A stretch of DNA of 64,000 nt. It comes from Rhizoclosmatium globosum. Taxonomy: Eukaryota; Chytridiomycota; Chytridiomycetes; Chytridiales; Chytriomycetaceae. Under the pieces are notes generated by a model that was given only the letters and a program-made list of their open reading frames with translations, was not told where the DNA came from and did no database searches. The stretch lies in NCBI GenBank assembly GCA_002104985.1, contig MCGO01000018.1, positions 310,001 to 374,000 on the forward strand, written 5' to 3'. Position 1 is the first letter of the stretch, and every line of letters starts with the position of its first letter. The position numbers were made by a program, and so were the translations under genes. Below are positions 1 to 12,350 of this stretch, one piece after another.

Positions 1-921
1 AGAAGGCAAATGGCCGGAAAACTTGTTCTTGTGGAGATTCAGTTGCTTTAACGAGGTTATCGAGCACAGGACATCAATGCCGCCCGTCAACTGGTTCCCA
101 AACAGATTTAGCTCTTGCAAGGATTGCAACTCGCGAAACTCGACAGGAATTTCACCCTCCAATCCGTTCTTGCTGAGATTCAGAATTTCAAGACTGGTGA
201 GAGAACCAATTTCCTTTGGAATTTCACCCACTAATTCTTCACAGCTAGCAAGCTGCAGAGTCTTGAGTTGATTCAAGTAGCCAATGGCAGAAGGGATTTG
301 AATCAAGAGTGGCGGCGTTCTTTTCCGACCCATACGGCCATTGTCTCGCAACGCAAGACCCATTTGAATAAGCTGTGAGAACGGCGCATCCCGCATTTCG
401 CGCGTGGATAGAGTCTTCTTCTTGTATTTTGACCAGTCAATCGAGGTCCACTGGATAGCGTGGAAATGAGAGAGTTTGAGAGCGGCGTATGCAGCTTGGT
501 AGTTGGGAGGCCAAAAGAACCAAATAGTATCGAATGAATCCGGTTTAGAGTTGATGAAAAGACGTTGCTTTTTCGTCGCAACGTGAATGGGCAAGGAAAG
601 CGCAGCAAAGTATGCAGACACGAGGCAGCTATTTATCGCTTTCGAAAGGCGACGTAGCTTGAAAACAGTTGTAGGGGGAACGTATGCAAAAATCTTGGCG
701 AACACTTCGAATGGCAGATCGCTGAGTTTGGTGAAGAAGCGGCGGTTTGGGTTGGTTTGGTGGAGAACAAGATTCGTTTGGGCCTTCAGTGTTTGAATAT
801 CATCAACGACACCAGCGAGAGTTGTCCGGAGGCTAGCATTATCTTTCTGCAACACTGTGACCTGGCTACTAAGCTTCTGTAGCATGTTCACGAGGAGTGC
901 GACGGTGTCTTCAGAGGCCAT
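1..921 (-). CDS. F-box-like/leucine-rich repeat protein, 3' end outside window
   Basis: Reading on the minus strand from the ATG at 921, one frame stays open to the window edge, so the C-terminus is missing. The first ~45 residues look like a short coiled coil. Next comes an F-box-like helix region (LSDLPFEVFAKIF), followed by a region found in its two paralogues (WFFWPPNYQAAYAA here, WFVWPESYQAAYAG at 3966-4868). Plant-type LRRs of the LxxLxxLxLxxNxLxGxIP pattern start near 290 and run off the edge. F-box/LRR proteins usually act as substrate adaptors of SCF ubiquitin ligases; that role is inferred from the family only. It is one of three related genes in 6.3 kb, all on the minus strand, which suggests local duplication. 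No intron is needed in the visible part. Confidence 0.75.
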   Translation of the reverse strand, partial: MASEDTVALLVNMLQKLSSQVTVLQKDNASLRTTLAGVVDDIQTLKAQTNLVLHQTNPNRRFFTKLSDLPFEVFAKIFAYVPPTTVFKLRRLSKAINSCLVSAYFAALSLPIHVATKKQRLFINSKPDSFDTIWFFWPPNYQAAYAALKLSHFHAIQWTSIDWSKYKKKTLSTREMRDAPFSQLIQMGLALRDNGRMGRKRTPPLLIQIPSAIGYLNQLKTLQLASCEELVGEIPKEIGSLTSLEILNLSKNGLEGEIPVEFRELQSLQELNLFGNQLTGGIDVLCSITSLKQLNLHKNKFSGHLPS

Positions 922-1001
922 TTCTGGAACTGTTTTTGAGGGTTGGACTTTGGGGTGGATTCTCAAAACAAAAAGGATGTCAAACGTCGTTTATTCGGTG
1001 A

Positions 1002-2823
<1,822 letters not shown>

Positions 2824-2881
2824 CGATTGATTCAACCAAAGTTCCAACAACGAAAAACGATCCACAAAACAAAACAAAACA
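2824..2881. promoter_or_regulatory. Compact shared promoter region of METAP2 and the J-protein gene
   Basis: Only 58 bp separate the two divergent start codons. The sequence is AC-rich, with a short CAAAA direct repeat just before the plus-strand ATG. Both 5' UTRs must be very short, or start inside the opposite gene. No TATA box is visible. That it is a bidirectional promoter is inferred from geometry. Confidence 0.5.
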
Positions 2882-3899
2882 ATGTTGCCGCGATCTCTTT
2901 TCTCAACGGCAACTAGGCGTCCGTTGCTCACCCCTACCTTTGCTTTCACTCGGGGTCCCCTTGCTTTTACCTTATCAAACGTGTCGCTCCGCTTCGCTTC
3001 CTCCGCTCCTGCACGAAAACAGTCCTTCTATGAAGTCCTTGGTGTCCCTGCTACTTCAACCAGACAGGAAATGAAGTCAAAGTTCTATGAACTCTCTATG
3101 AAGCATCATCCAGACAAAAACCCAAACAACCAGGAGGCAGCAAAGGTTTTTGTCGAGATTAATGAAGCTTACTCAGTTTTGTCTGATGAAGGAAAACGAA
3201 GGGAATATGACAGGGAACTCTCGGTAAGTATCTCTTGACTGATTTCAATTAAGTGTCGGTGTGGAATTTCGAGTAAGACGGTGTTGGATGTCTATCAAAC
3301 GGGGAAGCAGACCAATCAGACGTCCTCGATCCTTCTACTCCTAGTCACATATGGCTGTTATAGTCTAAAGCCTTTTATCGACTGGCCATTTAACTCAACG
3401 TGTTATCGTAGGTAAAATCAAATACCGATTCTGGCGTGAATCGATCTGGGTACAAAACAACTATGCGAAGACATTCAGGAGGTACCTGATCGACACATAT
3501 CATGAAGCATTCTTAAACCGTTTTGCAGTCAACAAGAAGACCTTGCATCCCGACGACTGGATCTTACACAGGGATCCCAATAAGTCTCGCACTCACCAAT
3601 TTTACGATTATGGTGCTCATCAAAATGCTCATTATCCAATGGGATCTGAGCCGTCGTCTTCTAGTTCTGGAGGGCCGGGAAGGACGGCATCAAATCTCAA
3701 GGTTGGGAGTTATAAAACAGTTTAAACTAAACTTTACAATCTTACATGAACGTATTTTACACAGGCACGAAAACTCTTCTATGACTATATGCGCGAAGAA
3801 AATAGACGCCAACCCAACATCGTTATGGCTTGGCTCGTGGTGGGGTGTACAATGTTCTATCTTCTGAATGCTGGATATGTTCAGATGATATTCATTTGA
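2882..3899 (+). CDS. J-domain protein with C-terminal membrane segment, probably mitochondrial (DNAJC30-like)
   Basis: Four exons fit one frame: 2882-3223, 3412-3481, 3529-3701 and 3765-3899, giving 239 aa. The first ~45 residues are rich in Arg, Ser and Thr with no acidic residues, like a mitochondrial presequence. The J-domain follows (FYEVLGVPATSTRQEMKSKF), with the HPD motif in HHPDKNP that stimulates Hsp70 ATPase. A serine/glycine-rich linker comes next. The last exon encodes one hydrophobic helix (IVMAWLVVGCTMFYLL) close to the C-terminus. J-domain first and a single distal membrane helix resemble DNAJC30-type mitochondrial J-proteins; the precise orthology is uncertain. Intron 1 is 188 nt, long for this window. 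It faces away from METAP2 and ends 66 bp from the convergent LRR gene. Confidence 0.82.
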
Positions 3900-3965
3900 T
3901 GCTACTACTCTTGATTATGGCAAGCTGGGAAATCTTTCAATATATACCCGTTTATTCGGCCTTTT

Positions 3966-4868
3966 TCATCTAAAACCTTGATGCCGTAAAATTTCCCATA
4001 CCCTTGATTCCTTCTTGAGTCCTGAAGGAAGAAGATTGGTGAGCATATTGTGTGCAAAACACAATATTTGGAGTGACCCAAGTTCCTCAATTTCAGAGGG
4101 TACGTTGCCGTACAACATATTTTGCTCCAGATACAACGACTTCAGTGCCTTCAATCCTTTAATCTCTGCTGGTATTTCACCAGTTAACTGGTTGCAATTC
4201 AAACTCAAGTTTTCAAGTTTGTTGAGTTTTCCAATCTCACGCGGGATACCACCAGTCAATTTGTTTGACTGCAAACACAGCTGAGTAAGTTGAGTTAGGT
4301 TCCCAATTTCAGACGGGATGGCTCCCGATAACTTGTTTCCTTGAAGATGAAGTATGGACAAATTGACCAGTGAACAGATTTCCAATGGAATAGGACCCGA
4401 GAGCTTATTCTCATGAAGTGTCAGAATGGTGAGACTTTTTAATGATCCAAGGGCACGAGGGAGTGATCCTTTGATCCCCTTCCATCCTAGTTTAAGTTCG
4501 TTAACGCTGAGCCGGCCTGCGTAGGCCGCTTGATACGATTCTGGCCAGACGAACCACAGTTTATAACTCTGAAGTGAGGCCGTGCTCTTTTCAGGGTGGT
4601 GATTCAAGTTGAGTATTGCGAAATGGGGATCTGATAATGCCACAGCAATATGGCGACACAAACGTCGATATTTGAGTACTGTTGCTGGGTCGAGTCTTCG
4701 AAAAATGTCTTGGATGAGTTCGATAGGGATTCGAGAGATTTGGGGATACGGCCGAAGGGTTGTTGATGGTGGCGCTGCAAACGAGGCCGACCTCGTGCGA
4801 GGAAAGTGCACCGGGCTTTCTATACCCATGGTATATGAGGTGACTGAGGAGCTACACAGGAGTGCCAT
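3966..4868 (-). CDS. F-box/leucine-rich repeat protein
   Basis: Single-exon gene of 300 aa. Residues ~45-90 form an F-box (ISRIPIELIQDIFRRLDPATV). A family-specific linker follows (LWFVWPESYQAAYAGRLS). From ~residue 140 there are five to six LRRs of the plant-type pattern, for example LTILTLHENKLSGPIPLEIC, ending in a short cap (WEILRHQGFR). The same cap occurs at the end of the neighbour at 5091 (WQLLAWEGFH), so the two are clear paralogues. The family is expected to recruit substrates to a Skp1/cullin ubiquitin ligase; no partner can be seen here. The 222-bp gap to the next LRR gene is non-coding. Confidence 0.82.
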   Translation of the reverse strand: MALLCSSSVTSYTMGIESPVHFPRTRSASFAAPPSTTLRPYPQISRIPIELIQDIFRRLDPATVLKYRRLCRHIAVALSDPHFAILNLNHHPEKSTASLQSYKLWFVWPESYQAAYAGRLSVNELKLGWKGIKGSLPRALGSLKSLTILTLHENKLSGPIPLEICSLVNLSILHLQGNKLSGAIPSEIGNLTQLTQLCLQSNKLTGGIPREIGKLNKLENLSLNCNQLTGEIPAEIKGLKALKSLYLEQNMLYGNVPSEIEELGSLQILCFAHNMLTNLLPSGLKKESRVWEILRHQGFR

Positions 4869-5090
4869 TTTTACAGACAGTAGGGACTGGCGGGCAATCA
4901 GAGGGTTGTTTTTCGGGTGATTCGAGCGCCACTTTGTGAATGGTGATCCAAAAATACTGATTGGGCACCTCGGAACACACCGGTTGTGATTTGTTGAAGC
5001 TCCCGATGGCGAAGAAGTAGCGAAGAAGTTTATTGGGTCAATTCACTTTCCGACCCCCAAGTCTCCAACATTGTCTATCCTGTCTTCGAA

Positions 5091-6335
5091 TCAATGGAAT
5101 CCCTCCCACGCCAAAAGCTGCCAAACTCGCGTATCCCTTCTAAACTCTGGAGGCAAAGACAAATTCAATCCATCGTTTCCTGCCAAATACATGTGTTTCA
5201 AAATTTCCAGATTTCCCCACTCAGACGGAACTTGACCCTCAAGTCGATTCTTTTGGAGATCCAATTCCAACAAATTCGACAATTGACCAAGCTCTGCCGG
5301 CAATTCCCCAGTCAGTTTGTTGGAATAAAGTTTCAACGATTTCAATGATATGAGTTTCCCCAGTTCTGGAGATATTTCACCAGAAAGTCTGTTTGACGAG
5401 AGATCCAAACACTTGAGATGGACTAGATTTCCAAGATCTGGAGGAATTTCACCTTCGAATTCGTTCGAATGAAGGAGTAACTCTTGCAGTTTGGTCAATT
5501 CCCCCAAAGAAGCCGGCAGCATGCCAGACAATCGATTACCATGCAAATTAAGTACCTTCAGATTCAATAACGATGAAAGGTCTGGAATCGGGCCGGTGAG
5601 GAGATTATCGTATAATTTTAATTCAGTTAAGAGCGATAGGTGGCCCAATTCAATCGGAATAGGACTGCTAATTCCAGTACCATGTATGTTTAACTCTTCC
5701 AAAAGTAAGCATTGACCGAGCTGACATGGGATTGCTCCTCTCAAGTTTCGCGAACTGATAAAGAGTTTGCGCAAAAACACAAGTTCACCCAAATCCGGTG
5801 GTAGAACTCCATTGATCTGATCGCCGGAGAACGATAAGAAGAATAAAGATGACAAAGTACCTATCGATGGTGGTATTGGCCGTTGTGTGCGATCTTGGAA
5901 CCAAATCACTTTTTGCATTCGTAGCAGGACATATTGAGCATACGCCTTTTGAAATTCTGAGGGATAGAATAGCCAAAGTCTGTCATGTTTGTTTGGTTTG
6001 AAGACCTCAGTTCGTGTCAGGGCTTCTCTTGGAACAGTGGCCCTTAAATTCAGCAGTGCAAAGTGCTCGTCTGATAAGCATTCGTGAATGCGTTTACATA
6101 AACGTTTTAGAGGAAGAACTTTAAGCGGCGGAATGTGACAGAAGATTTGCTGAATAACCTCCTGAGGCGTTGTTGCTTGCTGGAAAGGTGAGTGCGTGAG
6201 GGCAGGCATGGTTTGCACGTGTTTTCGATGGGAAGATAAGGGCAAGCCGGCAAGGCAAGCATAAGGAAAAGAACTACCAACATCAAATGTTGGGAATTCA
6301 AAGAATCCATTTGTTGTTGGCATATTTAACAACAT
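5091..6335 (-). CDS. F-box/leucine-rich repeat protein, longer paralogue
   Basis: Single-exon gene of 414 aa from ATG at 6335. The F-box lies at about residues 55-95 (TPQEVIQQIFCHIPPLKVLPL), followed by the linker with LWLFYPSEFQKAYAQYV, equivalent to the motif in both neighbours. About nine LRRs follow (consensus LxxLxLxxNxLxGxIPxxLGxL), more than in the 300-aa paralogue, so the repeat number differs between copies. It ends in the shared WQLLAWEGFH cap. A second ATG lies four codons downstream and could also be used. Role as an SCF substrate adaptor is inferred from the family. It ends 222 bp from the start of the shorter paralogue and begins 28 bp from the end of the beta-propeller gene, all on the minus strand. 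Confidence 0.82.
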   Translation of the reverse strand: MLLNMPTTNGFFEFPTFDVGSSFPYACLAGLPLSSHRKHVQTMPALTHSPFQQATTPQEVIQQIFCHIPPLKVLPLKRLCKRIHECLSDEHFALLNLRATVPREALTRTEVFKPNKHDRLWLFYPSEFQKAYAQYVLLRMQKVIWFQDRTQRPIPPSIGTLSSLFFLSFSGDQINGVLPPDLGELVFLRKLFISSRNLRGAIPCQLGQCLLLEELNIHGTGISSPIPIELGHLSLLTELKLYDNLLTGPIPDLSSLLNLKVLNLHGNRLSGMLPASLGELTKLQELLLHSNEFEGEIPPDLGNLVHLKCLDLSSNRLSGEISPELGKLISLKSLKLYSNKLTGELPAELGQLSNLLELDLQKNRLEGQVPSEWGNLEILKHMYLAGNDGLNLSLPPEFRRDTRVWQLLAWEGFH

Positions 6336-6363
6336 TTATTTCTCTTCACTATTTTGATTCCAT

Positions 6364-7901
6364 CTAATTGCGCTTGTTATTGACCAGTTGACGAAGTAAC
6401 GACAGAATTTCATTCTGGTTCCTTTCCAGTTTTTCCAAACGGACCACAATGTCTTGCAAAGTCGCTTCACCAGGAACAGATTCTGCAATGACTTCAATTG
6501 GCCTAATCGCCTTCCTATCATTTCCCGGCAACTTCAACTCAAAAAGACTTGTATCAACAGAGCACGAAACCATTCCTCCAAACACACGATCCTGGACCTG
6601 ACCAAAAATTTCGAGCTTTTCGAGGTGTGACGACGCAGTTTCCTTTAGATTATTTCTTGCAGTCATTGGAACCAGTGTGTTTTGTGCTTGTGTATCAGAC
6701 CGAGAGTACTGCACCACTTTCAAGGCCACGTCAATCATACTTGTAATGGAAAGACCTGTTGCTTGCGACACTAATCCTCCAGCAGCTAAAATAAACAAAT
6801 TGGTTTGAGAGGCGATATGAGATAGCGCTGCACCCATTGCAAAATGCCCAGATTCTAAACGAATGATTTGCTTTGGTGAAGATTCAAACTGGCCTTGCGG
6901 CAACAAGTCGTACAACAAAATTGTGCCAACGGAGTGGTTTCCGGTTAAAATTACTCGGCTTCCAGCGTCATACAATAGAATGTCTGGCATCAGAATTGGC
7001 AATTCGATTCGGGACAGTTCCGTGACAATCGTGGTAACTCGAATTACCATCAATAGCGAGGAGGCTGATTTGTCCAAAGATGAGGATGTTATGTCCAAGT
7101 CCACATTAAACGGGATTTTTGAGGACTTTTTATCAGACTGAGCTATCATCAATTCCGTCGGTGAGGAATTCCATCCTCGATGTCCCTGGATGTCGAACTG
7201 CGTGTATATTTCGCTCTCATCCATATCAAACGCGATGACAAGCACATTTTCCGGCAAAGCCACAACGTTTCGGACTTTGCGGTTGCAAGGTAGTTTCAGT
7301 CGCTGCACCTCGCCTGAGACATGAAGAATATGAAGTTCGCCAAATCCCAACAGAAACAGATTGGACCCATACGCGGACCAAATACACCGTTGAAAGCGAA
7401 GATCCTTTCTTTTCATTAACGTATTGAAGTCGATGTCGTACAACTTTATCTCTGTTGTGGAATAAACCTGTTCGAGCTGTTTTAATGCCCGCTTGGTTTG
7501 AGGCAGCAACTCACTTACAGCTAGCAACATTTCACTGGGATGCCATGTAAGACGTATGCACTGAACTTTGTCACAGTTGAATGGGTTGGTGGACCAAAGC
7601 TCTGTGATGGCTGCATCACCAACTCGAAACACTTTTAGGGCATTAGGAAGTGTCACCGCAAGAAACGAGCCTAAAGGGGACCATCCTATATCAAATGGAA
7701 CGCTAGTAACGAATTCATTAGCTTCCATCAGGGGAAATGTTGTGACACTCACCCACCAATCTCAACTGAAGTTTCACCAACGACAATGGACTCGCCAGAC
7801 GTAAAAGCAACTTTGTCTTCTGGTGAGACAGCAATGCTGCCTCCACTTCGTCTGTTGGACGTGGGCGACAATGGGTTCGATGTTCCAATGTGTTTGAACA
7901 T
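6364..7901 (-). CDS. Probable beta-propeller (WD40-like) protein with C-terminal coiled coil
   Basis: Two exons: 7901-7753 and 7702-6364, joined by a 50-nt intron (GTGAG..CTAG), giving 495 aa. The long exon alone is open further upstream, but the spliced first exon supplies a blade-like segment (GGSIAVSPEDKVAFTSGESI) that leads naturally into VPFDIGWSPLGSFLAVT. Several later stretches have the same rhythm (IRLTWHPSEMLLAVS, CIWSAYGSNLFLLGF, VILTGNHSVGTILLYD), typical of degenerate WD repeats without the WD dipeptide. The last ~35 residues form a leucine-heptad coiled coil (VVRLEKLERNQNEILSLLRQL), suggesting oligomerisation or binding of a partner. I do not recognise the family; a nucleoporin or trafficking subunit is possible but is a guess. 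Confidence 0.65.
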
Positions 7902-8428
7902 TTGAAGGAAATTTATTATTTATCGATAGAAAAGACTTAGAATGTTCTCATCGCTTTGTCCGATCACAACTTTGCAACAGATGCTGTCTTCAGGGGAAAT
8001 GACGACTAAATCAGCTCCTGCCCTTGTTCGCTACGTTTTTGCAGAGGTTTTTGTTTCTTGAACCAAAACAAGGTTGGAAAGAAAAAAAATGAATAGGACA
8101 GTGAAGAGTTCAAACTCATAAATGCCGTAGCGTTATACCAAATTAAAAAAGTGATTACAAGGGCTCTTGGGCTGGTGCCCTGACGGTTATGGTTCGTATG
8201 CACGAAATTGGGATTCAGGGGCGAGTGCCATTTTCCATGGGAGAGATCCGTGAAGAATGGGGATCGAGTGTTACCCGATTGCGTCACAGCATGGGCTCGC
8301 TGATTTTTCACTCTCAGGAATATCAAAAAATCTTTGTTACACAGCACGGGTCATTGTATCATTCCACGACCAAGATTGACTTAAAAGCTTCACCAAATGT
8401 CTCCCGCTATCAGTATCATCTTCCCAAA
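7902..8428. other. Intergenic region between divergent genes
   Basis: 527 bp between the propeller gene and the sulfate transporter. It contains an A-run (8086-8092) and several ATGs. A frame open from 8189 runs into the transporter start without a stop, but its composition is not convincing as protein. Promoters of both genes are expected here; no specific site was recognised. Confidence 0.4.
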
Positions 8429-10661
8429 ATGGTTTACGCTGAGAAGCCCGGTACTCCAGTTGAAGAACTTAAGTCCAACATCCAAAAAGGCGTTAAAGGC
8501 GGAAGGAGGCCCCAATTCGCTACTTGAAAGAGTTATTTCCAATCCACGATTGGGCGTGGAGATACAACTTCGAATGGTTTTTCGGTGATTTCATTGCTGG
8601 TGTGACGGTTGGTTTGGTTGCTATCCCAGCCTCCGTGTCCTATGCCACCAAGTTGGTCGGTGTCCCTGCTCAATTTGGTCTTTACACTTCATTTATTGGT
8701 GCTTTGATGTACTCCCTTTTTGCGACTTCCAAAGGTTTGTTCTGCCACGCCCACTTCCTTATCTAATCACCGAAACAAGATGTAACCATGGGTATCACTG
8801 CTGTTCTGTCTCTCGTCGTTGGTCAAACTATACAACAATACGTTCCAAATGGGTCCACTGAGGACAAAGTTACTTATGCTATCACCTTGGCCTTTTGGAC
8901 TGGTTTGTTTATGCTTCTCTTGGGTCTTTTCCGTTTGGGTATTGTCATCGATTTCATTCCTGTCCGTGAGTACACGTTTAAATACACTCCTACCTCTTTT
9001 ATTCACAATCCATATTAGCTGTTGTCGCTGGATTTACTGCTGGAGCAGGTATTCAAGCTATCGTTGGACAGTTCCCTGGGCTTCTTGGAATTAAGGGAGT
9101 GAACACAAACAATGCTCCTTACCAGATCCTGTACGACTTCTTGGTCAACCTTGGAGGAACTCAAAAGTACGATGCTATTATTGGAATAACCTCCTTGTTT
9201 GCTATTCTTTTCTTGAAGTATGCAACGGCATATGGGGTCAAGAAGGGCTACACTTGGCTCAAGTATGTTGGTTTTTTGAGAAACGCGATTGTTCTTGGAG
9301 TCTACATTGGAGTTGCCTACGCTTTGAGAAATGACAAGAGTGTGCCTATCGCTCTGGTCAAGGATATCCCTGCTGGTCTTTCTGGTGTCCGTGGACCATC
9401 ATTCAACCTTAACTACGCGTCTACTAAGATTTTTCCAGCAATTCCTGGTGTCTTCCTCGTTGCAGTTCTTGAGCATATAGCAGTTACTAAGACATACGGT
9501 CGTATCAACGGATACACTGTGGATGCCAACCAAGAAATTGTTGCCATTGGTCTCGCTAACTTTGTTGGTTCTTTCATTGGATCCGTTCCAGCCACTGGTT
9601 CCTTCTCTCGTTCGGCTATTAAGTCCGCATCTGGTGTCCGTACCCCATTCGGTTCCTTCTTCACTGGTGCTACCGTTGTTATTGGACTCTTTACTATTAC
9701 TGGTGCACTCTACTACATGCCATCTGCTACTCTTTGTGCAATTGTCATCACTGCCATTTCTGAGCTCGTTGCTAAGTTCGATGTTATCTTTGTCTTGGTC
9801 AAAGTTGATCTCCTTGATTCCTTGGGTTTCATTCTCGCATTCGTCGTCACTTTCTTCTCCACGCTTGAAAACGCTGTTTACGCTGCTGCTGCCTACTCTC
9901 TTGTTGTTCTCTTGTTGAGAGTTGCCCGTCCAAAGGTTGAAATTCTTGCTCGCACTGACAAGGGACTCTGGCTCGGAGAGGAGAGCGACTCTTACAAGCA
10001 CCTTGTTGAGGCCAACGCCGCAGATTCGGAGGTTCCAGAGGGTATTCTTGTTTTCAGGATTGATGAATCTCTGTCGTACCCGAACTCGTCTTACTTCATT
10101 GACCAGTTAAAGGCCACAATTATTCAGCGATTCCGCTACACAAATCCAGTGGTCAGAACCAAGGGAGAGCGTATGTGGAATGACGATGTTTTGGAACGTG
10201 TTCAGAGGCGTGAAAGACTGGGATTGACTGAATTGCCAGCATTGAGAGCCATTGTCTTTGATTTCTCAGCTGTTAGCCAGGTTGACTACACTGGTATTCA
10301 GGCCCTCTTGGACTCCAAGGACGATCTTGAGAGATACACTGGTCGTCCTGTTCCATTCTACTACGTTGGAGCTAGAAAGAGACACTTGCATGCTTTGATT
10401 GGTACTGTTCAGGACCATGTCACCGCCGCTGACCTCGACTTGAGCCCAGCTGCTGAAGGTACAAAGAAGGCCAAAGGAATCTTTGACGTGTTCCCAAAGC
10501 TCCATAACTCAGCTGAAGAAGTTGAGACCAGAAAGTTGAAACAGCAAAAAGCTCTCCAATTCTTCCACTACTCTGTTGATGAGGCTGTTGAGGCTGCAGA
10601 CCGCAGAACTCAATCCATTTTGGCAGAAGTTGGCCAAGTCAAGGCTGCTACTTCTGCTTAA
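8429..10661 (+). CDS. SulP-family sulfate permease with STAS domain
   Basis: Multi-pass plasma-membrane anion transporter, most likely for sulfate uptake. Well supported exons are ~8506-8734, 8780-8965 and 9019-10661; their phases match and restore the conserved junctions TSK|DVTMG and IPV|PVVAGF. The membrane domain starts at ELFPIHDWAWRYN and GDFIAGVTVGLVAIPASVSYA, typical for SulP. The C-terminal STAS domain contains AIVFDFSAVSQVDYTGIQALL. The start at 8429 (MVYAEKPGTPVEELK) is plausible, but its frame does not run into the exon at 8506: either a weak 47-nt intron (8459-8505) or a one-base indel near 8490-8506 must be assumed. One acceptor (8778) is CAAG. The downstream protein is complete to the stop at 10659. 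Confidence 0.88.
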
Positions 10662-11786
10662 AACTTTAATTACGATTTCACATTATATCATACATAAATT
10701 AGAGTTGTTGAAAGTTTTTGTATGTCTCACCATTCCACCAGACGAAATTGTTTCCTACTTCTTGTGCCCCAACTTATGCCGTTAAGACAACTATAGGTGT
10801 GCGGTTAACGAAAGAAACCTAGGCCTGGGCCTCCTAACAAGCCTCCCTGACCCACTTTATATTGCCAGTATCCTATGGCAATAAATACAAAGCCATTTTC
10901 CTGCATAGTTTTACACGCAATTCAGTTATTTTGTGGAGGGCAGGAAGTTTCCTAATTCTTCTTTCTTAAATGGGAGATCCAAGGCAGCAACCTAAAAACA
11001 CGTGGCACAATACATGGGCTCCAGGACACAAAGGAATTTTTATTACGTAAAATCCCTCAACCATTCATACTCCATCACTCAAAATTTGATAATGCCATAA
11101 ATGTAAACAAATAATGTTTATTGAGGAAAAGAAGAAAGAAAAGTCTATTTTTGCGAGCACCAGCTGTGATTCCATGAAAGGTTTTGGGTGAACAAGACAA
11201 ATAGACTATCTACAGAACAGTTGTCTAACGTGTTATGATCTGGATTGAAAAGTAGCAATTCAATATCTACACATCAAATTGAGATACAAGGGATTGCCGT
11301 TATCTTAAGTGTGTTTCATCGCTGCAGCCGTCTCAAGATCTGTCCCTCGATCAAGGACAAGCCCATGTAGTTTATTGTGGTAGACCAAAGAGACATACCA
11401 GTATGGGATTTGCAACCAAACGCTGTAGCTGTAGAAAATGTTGCAAGGTGTGGTGAGTGTCATATGAGAGGATGATATGAAACAAACCTGTTTCTCAGAT
11501 CTCACTCCATTCAGAATCCAAACCTCGAGGAAGAGGTGTTGGATGTTTGGTTATGTTGTCAAATTTCTTTTGTCTTCTTTTTTATCTTGTTAACAAACGA
11601 CTAACTGCGACTATGCATCAGGTGAATAAATACTGATCTTGTTGTCAAACGACTAACTGCGGCTACGCATCAGAGAGATTAAGAGTATCTGATCTGCGAT
11701 TGAGCTTGGGCGAGTCGACATATCAGTTTGACATCTGCAGTTAACAAGACCACCACCATCCACCCTCACTCACCTGGCCATCTAAC
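10662..11786. other. Intergenic, no convincing gene
   Basis: About 1.1 kb with stop codons in all frames apart from short unconvincing ORFs. Apart from the 28-bp direct repeat near its right end I see nothing. It marks the border between the gene block and the transposon-rich region. Confidence 0.4.
11594..11673. repeat. 28-bp direct repeat, two copies 24 bp apart
   Basis: Copies at 11594-11621 and 11646-11673 differ at two positions only; the shared core is CAAACGACTAACTGCG. The 24-bp spacer and the next bases share TGATCTTGTTGT-like and TCTGATCTGC-like pieces. They lie about 115 bp upstream of the small ORF at 11787. They could be a promoter element or remains of an LTR; neither can be decided here. 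Confidence 0.6.
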
Positions 11787-11942
11787 ATGGCTGACAAGAA
11801 GGACTTGGACGATTTTGTGAAATACCCAACCTGGAGGGGATTGGGAGCAATGAAGCTTGGAGCAAGCAACTTCTGGTCTAACTGGCCTCAAAAGGCATCA
11901 CGGGAGGAGATTCCCCCTATTACTTCTTGTTGGCTTCCCTAG
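11787..11942 (+). CDS. Small ORF, 51 aa, unknown
   Basis: ATG at 11787, preceded by a C/A-rich leader (CACCATCCACCCTCACTCACC) that looks like a fungal 5' UTR. It encodes a hydrophilic start (MADKKDLDDF) followed by an aromatic stretch (YPTWRGLGAMKLGASNFWSNW) and stops after TSCWLP. I do not recognise it. It could be a real small protein, an exon of an unrecognised gene, or the start of a decayed retrotransposon gag, given the copia pol that begins about 400 bp downstream. Confidence 0.3.
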   Translation: MADKKDLDDFVKYPTWRGLGAMKLGASNFWSNWPQKASREEIPPITSCWLP

Positions 11943-12350
11943 TCTGGCAAATTATTAGAGTATTCATTGATATTGTTGGGAGTGTATTGGTTTGAAAAAG
12001 ACATGCGAATGTGAAACCTGCAACTCAACTACCATGCGTAAAGAAGGGGACGAGCTCTGTGTTATTTACTCGTGGAAATCTTGAACTGCTCTCATGTGAT
12101 TGAAAGTGCCACTTTCAAAGAAGATGGAGGGGACAAGTTGTATTACCTTCTCAAACCAAGTACTCAGTCCAAGGTTGGCTAGCATATCCAGTAATGAAAG
12201 TATTGTCAATGGTGAAAATCCTACCAAAGTCGGTAGACAGACATTGGTTTGGATGTTGAACGAAAGAAAAACAAGGAAAACAACGTAGTCTCCCATCGTA
12301 CAGGGATATGTTTAGTAAATGGATGTGGAAACTATTGAAGACCCTATTCT

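Noticed and set aside
8189..8428. N-terminal extension of the SulP transporter
   Set aside because: Open and in frame with the 8429 ATG, but the residues do not look like a SulP N-terminus, and the frame already fails downstream at ~8500.
9399..10001. 200-codon minus-strand ORF opposite the SulP gene
   Set aside because: Antisense shadow of a well supported coding exon.
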